This document shows, piece after piece, positions 36,515-49,439 of a stretch of DNA of 64,000 bases. The DNA is taken from positions 577,001 to 641,000 of the forward strand of contig JAQFVV010006221.1 of assembly GCA_028023455.1 (NCBI GenBank), written 5' to 3'. A program made the translations under genes and the position numbers. The notes below the pieces were generated by a model. That model searched no databases and was not told where the DNA came from. It was given only the letters and a program-made list of their open reading frames with translations. Numbering within the stretch: position 1 is the stretch's first letter; every line of letters starts with the position of its first letter. This DNA comes from Epiperipatus broadwayi (Eukaryota; Onychophora; Udeonychophora; Euonychophora; Peripatidae).

Positions 36515-39230
36515 TAAAAATTAGTATATATATTCATAATTATCATTTTCAACCATTGTCGATCCACTATAGGATGGTCTCTTCAAGTTTAGTCTAGTTT
36601 CTCCAATCCATAGTTTTTTTTTTAGCACACGGATAAACTTCTTTATTTCACCCATCCATCTCATGTATTGTATCTTTCTAAGTTGTTTACAGTCTCTTGG
36701 GATCCAATTTAAAATTTTAATTATCATCTCTTCTACCAATCTGTTCTGCCCAGTTCCATTTAAGTTATTTAATTCATTCAATGATAATCAGTGATACCTG
36801 TTTTTGTCTTAACTATATATTTTATTTGCAATTTTATCTGGTTACTCTTAATATATCCCTCACACACACCCACACCAGCCCATACTTTGTAGAGTAGTCT
36901 CAAATCTCTCTATTGCTCTTTCATTAAGTGTCCAACTCTCATTACACAAATAAGTGGTTAAAAAAAAAACATCTTTAAACCACTAAACATTACTTCATCC
37001 AAGTTTGATTTTATAATTAACTTCATCCAACATGTTTCCATCTCTGTTAATAATCTGATCAAAATATTTGTAATTGTTAATTTCTTCTAATTATCAACTT
37101 TTAATTTATTTTTCTGAGAAAATACTTTGAACATTACTTTAATCTTTGTAGCATATATCTTTGGTCTTATTTTCTTACTTTCATTTGATAACTCTTATAA
37201 CATTTCCTAAAACTTTGAAAGATTATTTGCAAAAAGAATGACATTATATGCAAAATCTAGATCATTTAGATAATGTTAATTTATTTTTATTTCTTTAGCT
37301 TCCCATTTTGATCAAAATACTTCTTGTAATACTGCTGTAAAAAGTTTTGGAAATACAAAATTTTCATTATATATCCTTCTTAATTAGTCTCCTAAGCATC
37401 ATCATGTACTCCAATCACTGCTCTTGCATTTTAATAAATATTCTTCAGAATATGACAGTATTCTGGATTTATATCTTGATGATCCAACGCTTTAATCACT
37501 ACAAAAATCTTACGCAATTAAATGCCTTTTCATAATCTACAAATGTAAAGCATAGTGGTAACTCATATTTATTGATTCTCTCTGTGATTTCTCTCAATAT
37601 TTGTGATCTATTGAGTTAAATACACTTTTATATCCAGCTTGTTCTTGTGGTTGGTTAGCATCTAGTTTCCCGTAGAGACGAGTTATAATTATTTTGATAA
37701 AGATTTTATATAGATCTGATAGAAGACTGATGGGTCTGTAAGTTCTCATATCTTCTTTATTACTTTTTTAAATATCAATCTTACTATTGCTTTCTTTTAA
37801 TCATCTGATACATTTTTATCATTTAAACATTTGGAATATAGCTTTGCCACCAGTTTTTCTATTTCTTCACCAGCTTCTTTTAAAATATTAATAATCATTT
37901 CATTATTTTCTGGAGTTTTCCTCTTCATAGGTTTAATGGCACATCTCATCTCTTCATTTAAAATACTTGGCAATTTAGAAAATGTAATAATTGTAGATGA
38001 TACTTTGTTTTCTTGTTAATTATTTATACAACTCTTTGACACATTTCATGGAATCATTTCTCTTTTTATTAATAGTACCATTGCTGAAGCAACTTTCCTT
38101 CCAATACCAAAATGTTGTTTTCTGCTTTTAAGACTTTTATTTTCTTCTATAGTTTTCTTTGTCAATTCACAATTAATTTTTTTTGTATCATTATTAAATC
38201 TTTTCCACAGCATTTTACAAACTTTAGATATTCAATCATTCTTAATAGTTCATTTTTAAAAAGTTCTTTCTTTATACATTGTCTTATCTCAGTAGAAAAC
38301 TTATTGTTAAATTGCTGCTTTTTTATACCATCTATCTTGTTGATTTCAATCAAATCTAAGTCATCCTCAAAGTCTGTTAATATTTTAAAACAATTTGAAA
38401 GTTCTAATTTAAAATCATTAGATTGTTCTGAACACTAGGAATAATGACTGTTAATATAGATTTCTTAATACTCCCTAGTTTTGCATTAATATGTATCTTA
38501 CTAAACAATGATCATTTTCTGTGTTGAATCTATTAAGAATATTATAATCTTGAAATAAATATTTTCTGTTAGTCAAGATATAATCCATTTCTGTTATACC
38601 TTCATTTGGATGTTTACCTGTCCGTTTTCATTTAGCATTTTTTTTTCAAAAAAAGAATTCATAATAAGTTCTTTTTTCTGGAAAATGCCAGTAGTCTGTG
38701 TTTTCTCTCATTTCTATCTCGTAACCAAATTAACTAAAACACTTTTATTTTTCATGTCAGGTCTAGCATTTAAGTCTCTCATGGACATTTTAAAATGTTT
38801 GGTTTGACCAAAAGCATTTTGTACATCCATATAAAAATCCTCTACTTCTTCACAGTAATGAGAACTTATTGGGCATAAACCTAAATTATCTGTATTTGAT
38901 ATCTTCCATTAATTTGAATAATTAATCTTGCAACTGTCTAATATACCATCAATCTTCACAATGTTTTTCTTTCACTTTTTATTTATAATGAATTCCACAC
39001 CTCTTGCGCTTTTAATATTTATGCCTTTGTAGTAAAATACATACTCACTTTTTAAATTGTCTCTTTGCCTTTTTTTTAAATTTACCAAAGTCCAACTTAA
39101 TATTAGACAATTCTTCCTCCAAATCATGCAATCTGTACTCATTTGAATATTATCTGATTGGCAGTATATAAATAAAAGATTGTCACCAAATAGCAACATG
39201 AGTTTGCAATCAGGGAATTTTTAGCATCCT
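36515..39230 (-). pseudogene. RTE-clade LINE, endonuclease plus reverse transcriptase, decayed
   Basis: Read on the minus strand from about 39220, fragments appear in the order of an RTE protein. Endonuclease: VFYYKGINIKSARGVEFIIN, then EGITEMDYILTNRKYLFQDY and NRFNTENDHCLVR. Linker: WKRFNNDTKK. Reverse transcriptase: EEIEKLVAKLYSKCLND, then ALDHQDINPEYCHILKNIY and ELSNESKKIRPKIYATKIKV. Carboxyl end: WIPRDCKQLRKIQYMRWMGE, matching the RTE tail with its R-G-R-P-x-x-R-W-x-D-E-I motif. Stops and frameshifts are frequent, and the F-A-D-D motif is not intact. The length of about 2.7 kb is near that of a complete RTE coding region. Open frames on the opposite strand here are shadows. Confidence 0.85.
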
Positions 39231-42200
39231 CCACTTTGGTCATTATCTGCTGTTGTGGCTGGCAACTCTACAGCCTCTTAAGAATACGGACCATAATTTT
39301 GTTTTATCTGTCATAATTATAAATATTTTTAAAAAAAAACTACATTCACACATTTATTTGCTTTCAAGATAATTCAACTGTTTTTTCAGTTAAAGAAAGA
39401 CATTGTGTTTTTGATCTTAAACTCAGAAATAAAACATTAAAACCACATTGGTTAATGTAGAGAACATTCGATCTATATTAGTTAACAGTATGAATAATCA
39501 CTTAGTAATTACAACTGCAATGATAAAAATGTAAGAAGTGGGCATCAGAAATTTGCACTGCTCAGTTCTTTTAAGAGTTCAAAGATGAATCAAAAGGTCT
39601 CCGTTCTATTAATAACAAACTTCTTTTTGTATTTATAAATATATATTCGAAAAAAAATGTGAAGTCCCCCTCCTTTTTTATTTTTATTATTTATGTAATA
39701 CAGTTATAAAGAAAATAGATTAAATAAAGAATATTTTTAATGATTAGAACCCCATTTTTTCATTTTAGTGAGTAAATGTCTATCTTTATATTTTGAAACA
39801 TACTGATATGATTTTATAAATAAATTTTATAGCAAATAAAATTAAGTAATATTTATGCATTAGTTCAAAAATCTTCTAGATGCTTAAATGATTATAGAAA
39901 ACAGTTTTTTAGGTGCTACATAATTTAGCCCAAATATAATAATCAATAATCTTTTGGTTGTTTTTTTTTATTTCCTTAAGTTTTAAACTTAATTCATGTA
40001 ACAGCATGAAATATTAAAAATAGTTCCCAGTAATTTTCAATTTAGCTTCAACTTTATAAATATTACAGTTATTTTTTTAAATATCTTAATAAAACATGAC
40101 TTTTATATTATAGTTGGGTTTTTTAATAAAACCGATTCTAAACAATTGTAGCAATAAATAATATTAGAACAACTTTCTAGATGTTTCTAAACTTCTTTTA
40201 AAGCTTAATTAAATATTCTGAGAAATAACATAAGTTTTATAATGTTTACAATCCATCATGAATTTAATTAAATGTAACAATGAATACATATATATATATA
40301 TTGAAACGAACCAAAAAAAAAAAATACATGAAAGAAAAGCATACGAATAGAAATCAGTATTTCTTAAAATTGCTTAACACATTGAACACCAAATGAAATG
40401 AACTTACGGTTTTCCTCACTTTTTTTAGATATACACAATTCTTTATAAAATGTTATGAGGTTTTTTTAGTGGGTGTTAGGAATAATAATAGATTATCTTT
40501 AAATTTAATATCTTAAATAATGACGATCAGTCTGAGTACCCGGATATATTTCCAGATTGTTATTTCCACTAAACATGTCTAAATAAAGAGAGGGCCACTA
40601 TAGATGTTATTTATCTATTTAAAACATATCCGTCAACTTGCAGATTAGAATGTTCTCTAAAATGTGAATCATCTATAGGTTGGATTCAAATTTCTCCCTA
40701 ACTTCTGAAATGTTAACTCCATCCATTTACTCACTACTAGCTCAAAAGAAAAAAAACGTGGCAATGCATCACAGGATGTGTGTGTATAGGTATATTTTAC
40801 TAAGTTTGGAATGAAAGAAATGGGCAATAAAGTAATATAAATATAAGAAAAGAGAATTTATTTACAATATTTACATACCTTAGATAATACTTAGGAATGA
40901 ATCTAATGCATAAAACATGAAATATACATATATATTTTAGGCTAGTATGAATTCTTATTGGAGAAAATTCATTTATTTAGATTGAATTTAACTTATGAGC
41001 TCCAATATGCTTACATCCAATATAAAACGGCCATATAATATAAAGATTAGAGAAATATATATCAATTGATAATTGATATATATATATAAATTATAATAAA
41101 TATTACCTATTAATAACTGAATGAGAAATTAATTCTAAATTCTATTTGCTTTATCATTTGTGAGAAAAAAAATTATGAATACATATTTGAACTGAAAACA
41201 AAATGTTAAAATTATTTAAAGAATATTAATATTTATATTTGCTATAAATATTATTTTCTTTTATAAAGGCTTCTTATTTTAAAGAAGAATTTATTTTACC
41301 ATAGTATCAGAATTCTGATTTTACACTTTATTAAAAATATAAGTTTGAACCCTTTTTAATAATTGATCTGTAAGACAGTTTCCTCATTTATTTTCTGGAT
41401 AGAATAATGGTATGACTGGATTATGCATTAAACATGAATAGGCTGACAGAACTCATGTGCAAAATGACAGGTATTGCTAGCTCTAGATCATTGGTAGTTG
41501 TTGCATGTTGGAATGAGATCTACAGAAGACTACATATTTCCTGGTTTGGTTGGCTAATACACTAACTAGATTTGTTTCATCCTGTAAATAATGTGATTTT
41601 CAGCCATTGCATGGTTTTTCATATTAGCTGTGTATGTTAGCTCTATTGTTTTAATCTGCTTGATTTCTGGAATACTGTTGCATAGAGTTATTTGCTGGTT
41701 GAAGTGAACAAAAGGAAAAAAAAGGGTTCTTGACAATATGATATTACAGTTTTCTTAAAACAAGCTTTCTTTGTAAACACCAAAACTAAAAGAAAAATAC
41801 CTGGCACCTCTCATAACTTTGTTTCTACAAATGCTATTCAAGATTCCATGTAATAATTCCAGGAACTTTTATTCTTACTGGTATAAATAAGAATGAAAAA
41901 ATGAATAGGTTGCAACTTTTAAAAAATAAAAATTTCCTACCTGGATACTTTTGGTTATATTATTTCTTTCCTTTTTTTTTTCTTTAAGTGTAAGTGAAAA
42001 GCCTGACCAGCTTTATTTCAAAAAGGTGTTGAACTGGTACAATATGTGTGTGTGTGTATATATATATTAATAAAATCAAGTCATATATTATATGATTTAC
42101 ATCGTTTGTATTTACAAATATGGAAAATAAAGAGCATGCTAATAGCTCTAAACAAGCTTCTTTTTTTTTTATGGTAAATGCTACAAGTGAATGCATTTGA

Positions 42201-42300
42201 AATCTTTATCTAGGGCTGTCCCCAGACCATTTTTGAGCTACGCCTCTTTTCAATGAGGAGCTACAATGCCAGATTCAAAATACCAACTCAAACTAAGCAT
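39231..42300. other. AT-rich DNA, nothing recognised
   Basis: No coding or RNA gene is seen. The stretches about 40470-40760 and 41386-41720 are less AT-biased and may be old repeats, but I could not identify them. Confidence 0.4.
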
Positions 42301-42309
42301 TATCTAATA

Positions 42310-42666
42310 CAGAGGTCTCCAACCTTTTTGCACTTAAGAGCATATTCTGTAATACCGTCCAGGTGGCGGGCACCATTTTTCCAATGTAAATTTATAGTTG
42401 GATATTGTTAATAACACACATAATGTACAAAAAAATATTTATTTCAAAAATAAAATTTTAACATATAATTAACGTTTATATTTTTATGCTGTAAAAGTAT
42501 AGTATGTCCTACAATTTGATTACAATATAATACAATAATTTATAAGAAATTTTAAAAATTAAATTTATTTCTATCAGATAAATAATTTTTTATCGTGTTC
42601 GGATAGCAGTGGGCACACGTAAAATGGTCTGCGGGCACCACGTGGGCATAGGGTTGGGGACCTCTG
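42310..42666. mobile_element. hAT-type MITE, copy 2 (opposite orientation)
   Basis: The ends are CAGAGGTCTCCAACC and, reversed, CAGAGGTCCCCAACC. They are flanked by a perfect 8-bp duplication ATCTAATA (42302-42309 and 42667-42674). The body is the reverse complement of 19548-19944 minus its tandem duplication. Similarity is high along the whole length, so the two copies are young relatives. Confidence 0.93.
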
Positions 42667-42674
42667 ATCTAATA

Positions 42675-45600
42675 CTTAACTTTTAAAAAGATCTGAAATT
42701 TTTAGACATCTACATGTCTTTAAATTCAGCTCTCCAAGTGAAATAATCATATGGGCCTGAACTAAATTTAGATACACCATATATTAATAGACTTTAGTCA
42801 AAGCCCAACAGCCAAATAATAAAATCATAATAATAATAGTAGTATGTATATAACAGTTTTGAATTTAAATAATGTTACATATAATATTAAAACAAGTTCA
42901 TTTTGTAATACTCATCTGAACCCAGAAACTTTGCTTCTTATTACTTATATATATTGTGCATTTTAATTTGAAAATTAAATAACCAAATACAGTATAAAGA
43001 TTATTATTTTTGATTTATTCATAGACTTTCTTCTTTGTCAAGTAGCTCATAACCATTAAACTTATAATTATCTGCTTCATTAAATGGAAAGCAATGATAT
43101 ATCAAGTTTTTATTTTGGCATCTTTTTCAGCATCAAAGTTCAATTAATTATCACATTAGATTTGATGTCTTTTAGCTATCCATATTTTTAATAAATCTCC
43201 ATTTTAAAGTGATCTACGATATCTAACAAATAAAACAAATTTTTCCAAAGTTTTAATGCGAAGTTTTAATATAGTAACATCTTATGAAAATTCCATGCCT
43301 TTTTGGTTATTTAAATCGTGTGAAAAAATAATAGCTTGATTAGGGCCAAAATGTCTTAAAACTTTTATTAACATTAATACAAATAAAATTAAAGTCTGGC
43401 ATGCAAAAAAAGATCTGTAACATGCAAAATTATATCAGACTATTTTATTGATTCCAAACCTTATCACAAATGACAGAGAACTATTATCCTACATATAAAT
43501 TGTAATCTCCCTGACATATATATATATACACACACAGTATGTACACATCTATTATATGATTTCATTTTAAAATTATAAACATTAAAATATCAACAAAAAT
43601 AATTAAAAAATAAATTATAATTAATACATGAAAGAATATCTCCTCACCTTTTTCTTTTAAAAAATAGAATAAAATTATATATGCTTTCAAGACAAATACT
43701 GTTATCGAAAACTAATAAGTTTTTTAAATGTTTTTATTTAAATTAGAATATCAGTTTGTTGGTTGGTATGTTTGTAAACTTTTGAATCACTTTTATTATT
43801 TCAGTTAGCATCATATTTTAAAATCTAAGTTTAATAGGTTTAAATTCAATAGAATTGTTTCATATTTGGTATATAAGTAAGAAATGCCAGGCAAATCTAT
43901 ATGGGACAATAATCTTTTCAGTAAACCATCTAGTTTATTAGATATGGAACAGAGTGCAGGAAAATATTGAATATTTTGATTTTAAAGTTAAAATTTTTTT
44001 TTTGGAACTTTAATATGTTTTAAATAAGGCTCACAAGAGTGAGATATAAAGATTTTTTTTTTTTTTGCTTTCAATATAAAATTATAATAATGTTTTAAAA
44101 TTGAGGTTTACTAGATTTAAGTTCATTGTTGAAATTATGTACATTTTTAAAAAATCTCTACCAAAGTGATAGGACATAAATGGGGGTGGAATTTTGAATA
44201 TTTTGGTATCAAATTTAAAAACTGTTCTAAGAAATTCAGTGATTTTTCATTTATGTTAAAATAAAAAAAATTAGTTTTCAATATAGTTTTGTTAAGCTTT
44301 TTTTTTTAAAAAAAAAATAAAAAAAAAATTTTCAAATAAAAAGAAAAAAAACAATTTTAAACAGAAAAGTAAGTTAATTACTGATTTATTTTACATATTA
44401 ATTTACTGCAAAAATATCTAGTGATATATATACACTATAGTGTGAAATTTATTTACAGTAAAATTAAAACACATTCAAGTTTCATTCAGCTGTCCACTCT
44501 ATCTCATATAACTGATACACATGACTACATTCATGTGAGAATATAGCTGAAAAGAGGTTGAAAGTCTGTGTTCAAATCCTTTATAATTACATCTAAACTC
44601 CAAGTATATAAATTATACTTCAAATATTAAAGTAAAATTATATGTATTAAGTAAAGTTCATTTACAATATAGTTTTGGTAGGGTTTTTTTTTAAATAAAA
44701 ATTTCCAATCGTAAGCAAAAATGTCAAACACTTTTCACTTAAAAGAATATTTCACATTTTTAATCATTTATATACTCATATATTATTATGTACACATACT
44801 AAATATGATACATACATAAGATTTATACATAATAACTAAAAGTAGAAATATCTAGAAATGTATATATCAACTATAAATGTCCAGTCGATTTAAAGTACAA
44901 TATAGTTTTACATTTTTATTTACTGTGCTAATACTAAAAAGTTAAAAATAATAGATAACTTTTTTTTTAATTAAATGCTTTTATTTACTGAACACTAAAA
45001 AGGAAATACAGTAATTGCTTTTCTTTTCTACCACAATTGTCATTGAAAAAAACAATTTTTTTTTAGTGCACGGTAATTAAAAGCATTTAATTTTTTAACA
45101 AAGTTTATCTTTTGTTTTCATATCTTTTTTTCTAAATAAGTTTATACAGTTCTAATATTTTTAAAAATTGTTTCTATTCTAATCCCAATGGTGCACTTTG
45201 AACTAAAAAAATGTAAATTAAAATTTTTTTTTTTTTTCATTTAATGTTTTTTTTAAAGTGATTAAGTGAAACTGCAGTTATTGAAAATGCAAATAAAGGG
45301 AATGGCTGTATTTTTAATATTCTTATAAATATATAGGGAGTAAAAGATACTTAAGTCAATAGATAATTAGATAGTTTGATGAACATGTAGTTGGTCATTG
45401 AATGAATTTAAATATTAACACATTTTTAGAGTTGTAATTTGTAGAGCATATTCAAGACATGAGCTGAAAAAATCAGTGACTTATGGTCATAGAGCCATCC
45501 AATATGAATATATCCATCTCAAATATGAAAGTTGTTTATTCATGAAAAGAGTTGATGTTATGAAAAATAATCATTTATAGACTGAGAGTACAATATATAT

Positions 45601-45676
45601 ATAGGTGATATGTGATATAGTACTTTTATATTGCCTGAGGAAGATGTATGCTAATTTTTAAACTGTTTGAAGTACT
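42675..45676. other. AT-rich DNA with small repeat relics
   Basis: Positions 44487-44575 are a short relic of the 6902/12590 MITE families (CCACTCTATCTCATATAACTG, AGTTCAAATCC-like end). 44956-45101 is an inverted repeat. Microsatellites (TA)n/(CA)n lie near 43516. No gene is supported. Confidence 0.45.
44956..45101. repeat. Inverted repeat, about 145 bp
   Basis: The left TTAATTAAATGCTTTTATTT...ACACTAAAAA pairs with the right TTTTTAGTGCAC...AATTAAAAGCATTTAATT, leaving a loop of roughly 60 bp. Confidence 0.65.
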
Positions 45677-45688
45677 AATGGGATACTT

Positions 45689-45801
45689 TTTTTCCCCATA
45701 TGTCATAGCATCGGCCGGGACGTGAACCCACAACTGTCTGCAACCAACTACTTGCTTGCAAGGTGGCTGTGATAACATCTCGGCTAACAACGCTTGACAC
45801 C
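45689..45801 (-). repeat. tRNA-derived SINE copy 4
   Basis: On the minus strand it reads GTGTCAAGCGTTGTTAGCCG, CTTGCAAGCAAGTAGTTGGT, GGTTCACGTCCCGGCCGATG and CTATGACATATG, then an A-rich tail. It is flanked by a perfect 12-bp target duplication AATGGGATACTT (45677-45688 and 45802-45813). This copy gives the best view of the family's true 5' end. Confidence 0.92.
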
Positions 45802-45813
45802 AATGGGATACTT

Positions 45814-47473
45814 GAAAATTGTATGTATATGTTCAGCAAAGAATACTTTGCTATTTAAATAGATCTAGAAATTGGTGAATGTTTGATCATTGTAAAATAA
45901 ATTTATTTTGCAGTCTAATCTGAATATTGAACGTAGATATTCATGAAGAATACAGTAGGCTATCCCGAATGAAAAGAAGATCTCAATATGTCGACACTAT
46001 AAATGTGTTTTCGTGATGAAAATTCTATATTTTGGTATAACTGATCAAGCTAAAGGGCAAATGAATTATTAATAAATATTAGTATGATAGTATTATAATA
46101 AATATCTATACAATAAATGCTAATATAGATTGGATAACTAACCATTAAGGTAATATTTGAATAAATATCTACATTGATAGCAGGTGTGTTGTGATTAAAC
46201 ATTGCTTTGTTGAAAATTAAAAGTGCACAAGTACATATTAAATATTGACTTATTTTGACAAGGTTATGAAGATTATGCAGATAATTAAATATATTTGATT
46301 TAGAAAAAAAATATTGACATTTGTAGTTTTCTTTTTTTAGAAGTTATTTGTTTCTGAATATATTTCACAAATATTTTGTGTTATATAGCATAGAACCAAA
46401 TAAAATGTATACAGTGTAAATATAAATAGTGTAAATACTATGTATCTTAAGAGATTACTAAAGTTTATGATGTTGCTGTTAACCCAAGTCATGATAAAAC
46501 AGTGACAAATATTGAGACACTCTCACTCTCACTTGGTTCTGTCTCCCATTAACAAATTATGCCAATTTATTTTTAGAACTAAGAATTTAATGCATAATGA
46601 CACTGAATTGATTTATATGGTTGATTCCATTATCATGTAAGCATCTTCTTTTTTTTTAAATTTTTTCTATTTGTTGCTGTCTCCCAATTGAGCATGTGAA
46701 CATTGGTATGCACGATCTGTTGCTTTAGATATTTCTGTTTTTCTTCTCTAATCATTGATTTGTTGTTATTTTAATCATTTGTTGATGGGGCAGCTTAATT
46801 GCCCGCTATGAGTTTTTCCACTTTGCATATTTCATAGATACAGTTTTTGTTTTTCATTGTTTTAAATTATGCAATTGAAAAATACCAAACCATAAAAACC
46901 CAAGAATGAAGATTCAATATTTGATATCTCTAGATTAGCTCATAAATGATGAAAGAGAGATCTGAGTTGCTTTTTTTAATATAAAGATGGAATCCTTTAT
47001 TTACAACTAAAGTTGAAATTCAATGCACAATAGATAAGACATGTATCACGATATCGTTTCAATTTAAAGTGTGATGATCTCTGATCTTTAAATCTACCAA
47101 AAAAAAGGGAAGAAAACATATAGTAAATCAATTAAAAGACATGAAAATTAAATATTTTTAATAAATTGATAAAATAATCAAATAGTTTATTGCTTGGGAG
47201 TTCATAAAAACTTCAAGCACCAGAATTGATAAAACTGGAGCCACTATCCGTGGACTTTGAACTCTAGAACTATCACTCTACCACTGAATTAAATCATGTA
47301 AATAATGAGTTAATCTTATGAGTTAATCCTATTAGTATTAAATAAAAGGTCATTCTTTGGATGTTTTTAGTAAGTGAAATTTTAAATCTAGGACAAAGCA
47401 TATTGACTATATCATATACTGCTAATGTTATATTTATACAATTGAAAAGTTAATAAATTTAATATGATTTCTT
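45814..47473. other. AT-rich DNA with a tRNA-like relic
   Basis: No protein gene is seen. The only feature of note is the minus-strand tRNA-like patch at about 47245-47300, listed separately. Confidence 0.4.
47245..47300 (-). pseudogene. tRNA-like relic (A box, shortened)
   Basis: On the minus strand TTTAATTCAGTGGTAGAGTG matches a tRNA D-arm/A box. GAGTTCAAAGTCC follows only about 12 nt later, where the B box should lie 30 nt or more away. It is too short to fold as a tRNA and is probably a deleted pseudogene or SINE head. Confidence 0.35.
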
Positions 47474-48699
47474 GGTAATCATCTGAAATCCGGGTACGGC
47501 CGCTTGATGAATATATAACATGATTTTTTTTTTGGATTAAACAAATTTTTATTTCATTTATAACATGATTTCTTTTTTATTAAACAAATTTTTATATTCA
47601 TTTTCGTTGTTTTTTTAACCTGACATTTTTCTTTATTCAACAAATTTTGGTAATTTAACTTAATGTTTATTTTTCTGATTTTAAAACTTTTGACTGTTTC
47701 ACGGTGAAAAAACTTGTTTTGACTGTGTTCTACCTTTTTTTTTTTGGTTGACTAAATTGTTTTTCTTCTTATTAAATCTTAACTTTTGTGTTTTTGGGGG
47801 TTAAAAAATTGTTTTGAAACCCCCACCCTCGGATAAATAATTGTAACAAAAAGTCAATAATTTTTTTGTTTAAACAACTTTTTCTCACTTTTTACTTTTA
47901 TTTATATTTCGTTTGAATTACCTTTTTTTTTTTTTGGCTTCTACTATAAACTGCTTTTTTGGTGGGTTTCATACTTTGTTATTATTAACAAAAAGTAAAC
48001 AAAAATAGTAATTTATTTTAACCTCGCTGAAAAAAAGATAGTCCAAATACTTGTCAATTTCTAATGAAATAAAAAAAAATACACAAACTTTGGATTTTTT
48101 GAACTTATTTTTATTTATTATTTTATTGCTGTAATAAAAACAGTCTGGTATTTGGGAGGACATTATGTGCCTGAAAAAAGAACACAGTCTCACTTTCTGT
48201 ACTCGGCAATTCTGAAAAATTTTAAAAATTGCATGTTCTTCTCAGACATTTTATTGGTCTTGTATATTTTCCACGCTGAAATGTGACTTAACGTGAGAGC
48301 TTTATCGAAGCGTTTTCGAACATACCCTTTGCCAATGTTTTACATATTAACATTTTTTTAGGGAAGGGTGGGAACCATATGACAATTATCAATAATTAGC
48401 ATTATTTAAATATAAATGACATTACTCTATTATGGAGATTTGAAAAGTTGTATCGATTTGCAATTAAAACACCCTCAAGCGATACGGTAATCATCTAGGA
48501 ATAGAACAAATATGCATAAATAGTTTCGAAGCACAAAACAGGCCGTAATATTTTTGTGCAATGTCATGTGAAGCGGCCTGCATTGGGCAATATAAATGTT
48601 GTATTAGCCGTAAGGCCTGCTGCAGGAAATGGCATTTTTATGTGTTTTGACACATAAACAACGCCATCAAGCTGCTTGCCCGGATTTCAGATGATTACC
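47474..48699. mobile_element. TIR element of unassigned superfamily, 1,226 bp
   Basis: Both ends begin GGTAATCATCTGAAATCCGG, and the match continues with mismatches for about 35 bp to CTTGATG. It is flanked by a perfect 8-bp target duplication GATTTCTT (47466-47473 and 48700-48707). The left half is T-rich and includes a tandem pair of about 58 bp (47515-47603, ATAACATGATTT type). The right half is more complex and includes an internal partial copy of the end (GGTAATCATCT, about 48486). A 74-codon frame at 47969-48193 on the minus strand shows no transposase motif, so the element is non-autonomous or gutted. An 8-bp duplication with GG ends is unlike hAT (CAG ends); P, Merlin or an unlisted group are options. 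Confidence 0.88.
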
Positions 48700-48707
48700 G
48701 ATTTCTT

Positions 48708-49439
48708 TGATGAAATGATTAATAGGTTATGTTGATATGTACAGTGTCAAATTAAACCTAGAAACATAAATTTTAGACAACAATAATATATTAAATAAAG
48801 CATCCTTGATTTTTTTGTCCATACTTTCATTTTCTCCTAAATCACCAAACTACTTTCTGATAAAAAGAAGATAGAAGTGGATATGAGTATAATTCCAATG
48901 CTTTTCACTGAATAATATCAATACTCAGAAACTAGTCTTGGAGTATGATGTGGCACTGATTATTCAACCTTGCAGAATATAGCTCTAGGTTAGAATAAAT
49001 AACGTAGATTATTGATCTCATTGCAAATATACAATTTGTGATTAAATTTAAAAATTGAATAGGTATAGTAATATATGAATAAGCAAAAAAACAATGTACA
49101 GATGTTTTAGAAAAATAATTGAAATGCTTCAGTAATATTTCATTCCAATGATAATAGAATATTCGGTGCGAATATTTAGAACATAGGAGAGACTAAGTAA
49201 TTTTTTTGTCAACCACTCAAAAATTTTGTCTGTAAAATATTATATTCAATATTTTTTTATACAAGGATATAGGGAATTGATTATGCAAAAATCTTTGATC
49301 AAGTGATCTGGTATGGCTATTTCCAATCTTAAAAATTATGTGAATAATATGATTTAGACATGGTATTTCACTATCAAAATTGTTATTCACATATTTGTTA
49401 AAACTTTAATAATAATAAAGAAAGATTTTAAGCCCCCAC
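48708..49439. other. AT-rich DNA, nothing recognised
   Basis: No frame, RNA gene or repeat structure could be supported. Confidence 0.4.

Noticed and set aside
37347-38807. Several plus-strand frames
   Set aside because: They are antisense shadows of the minus-strand RTE LINE.
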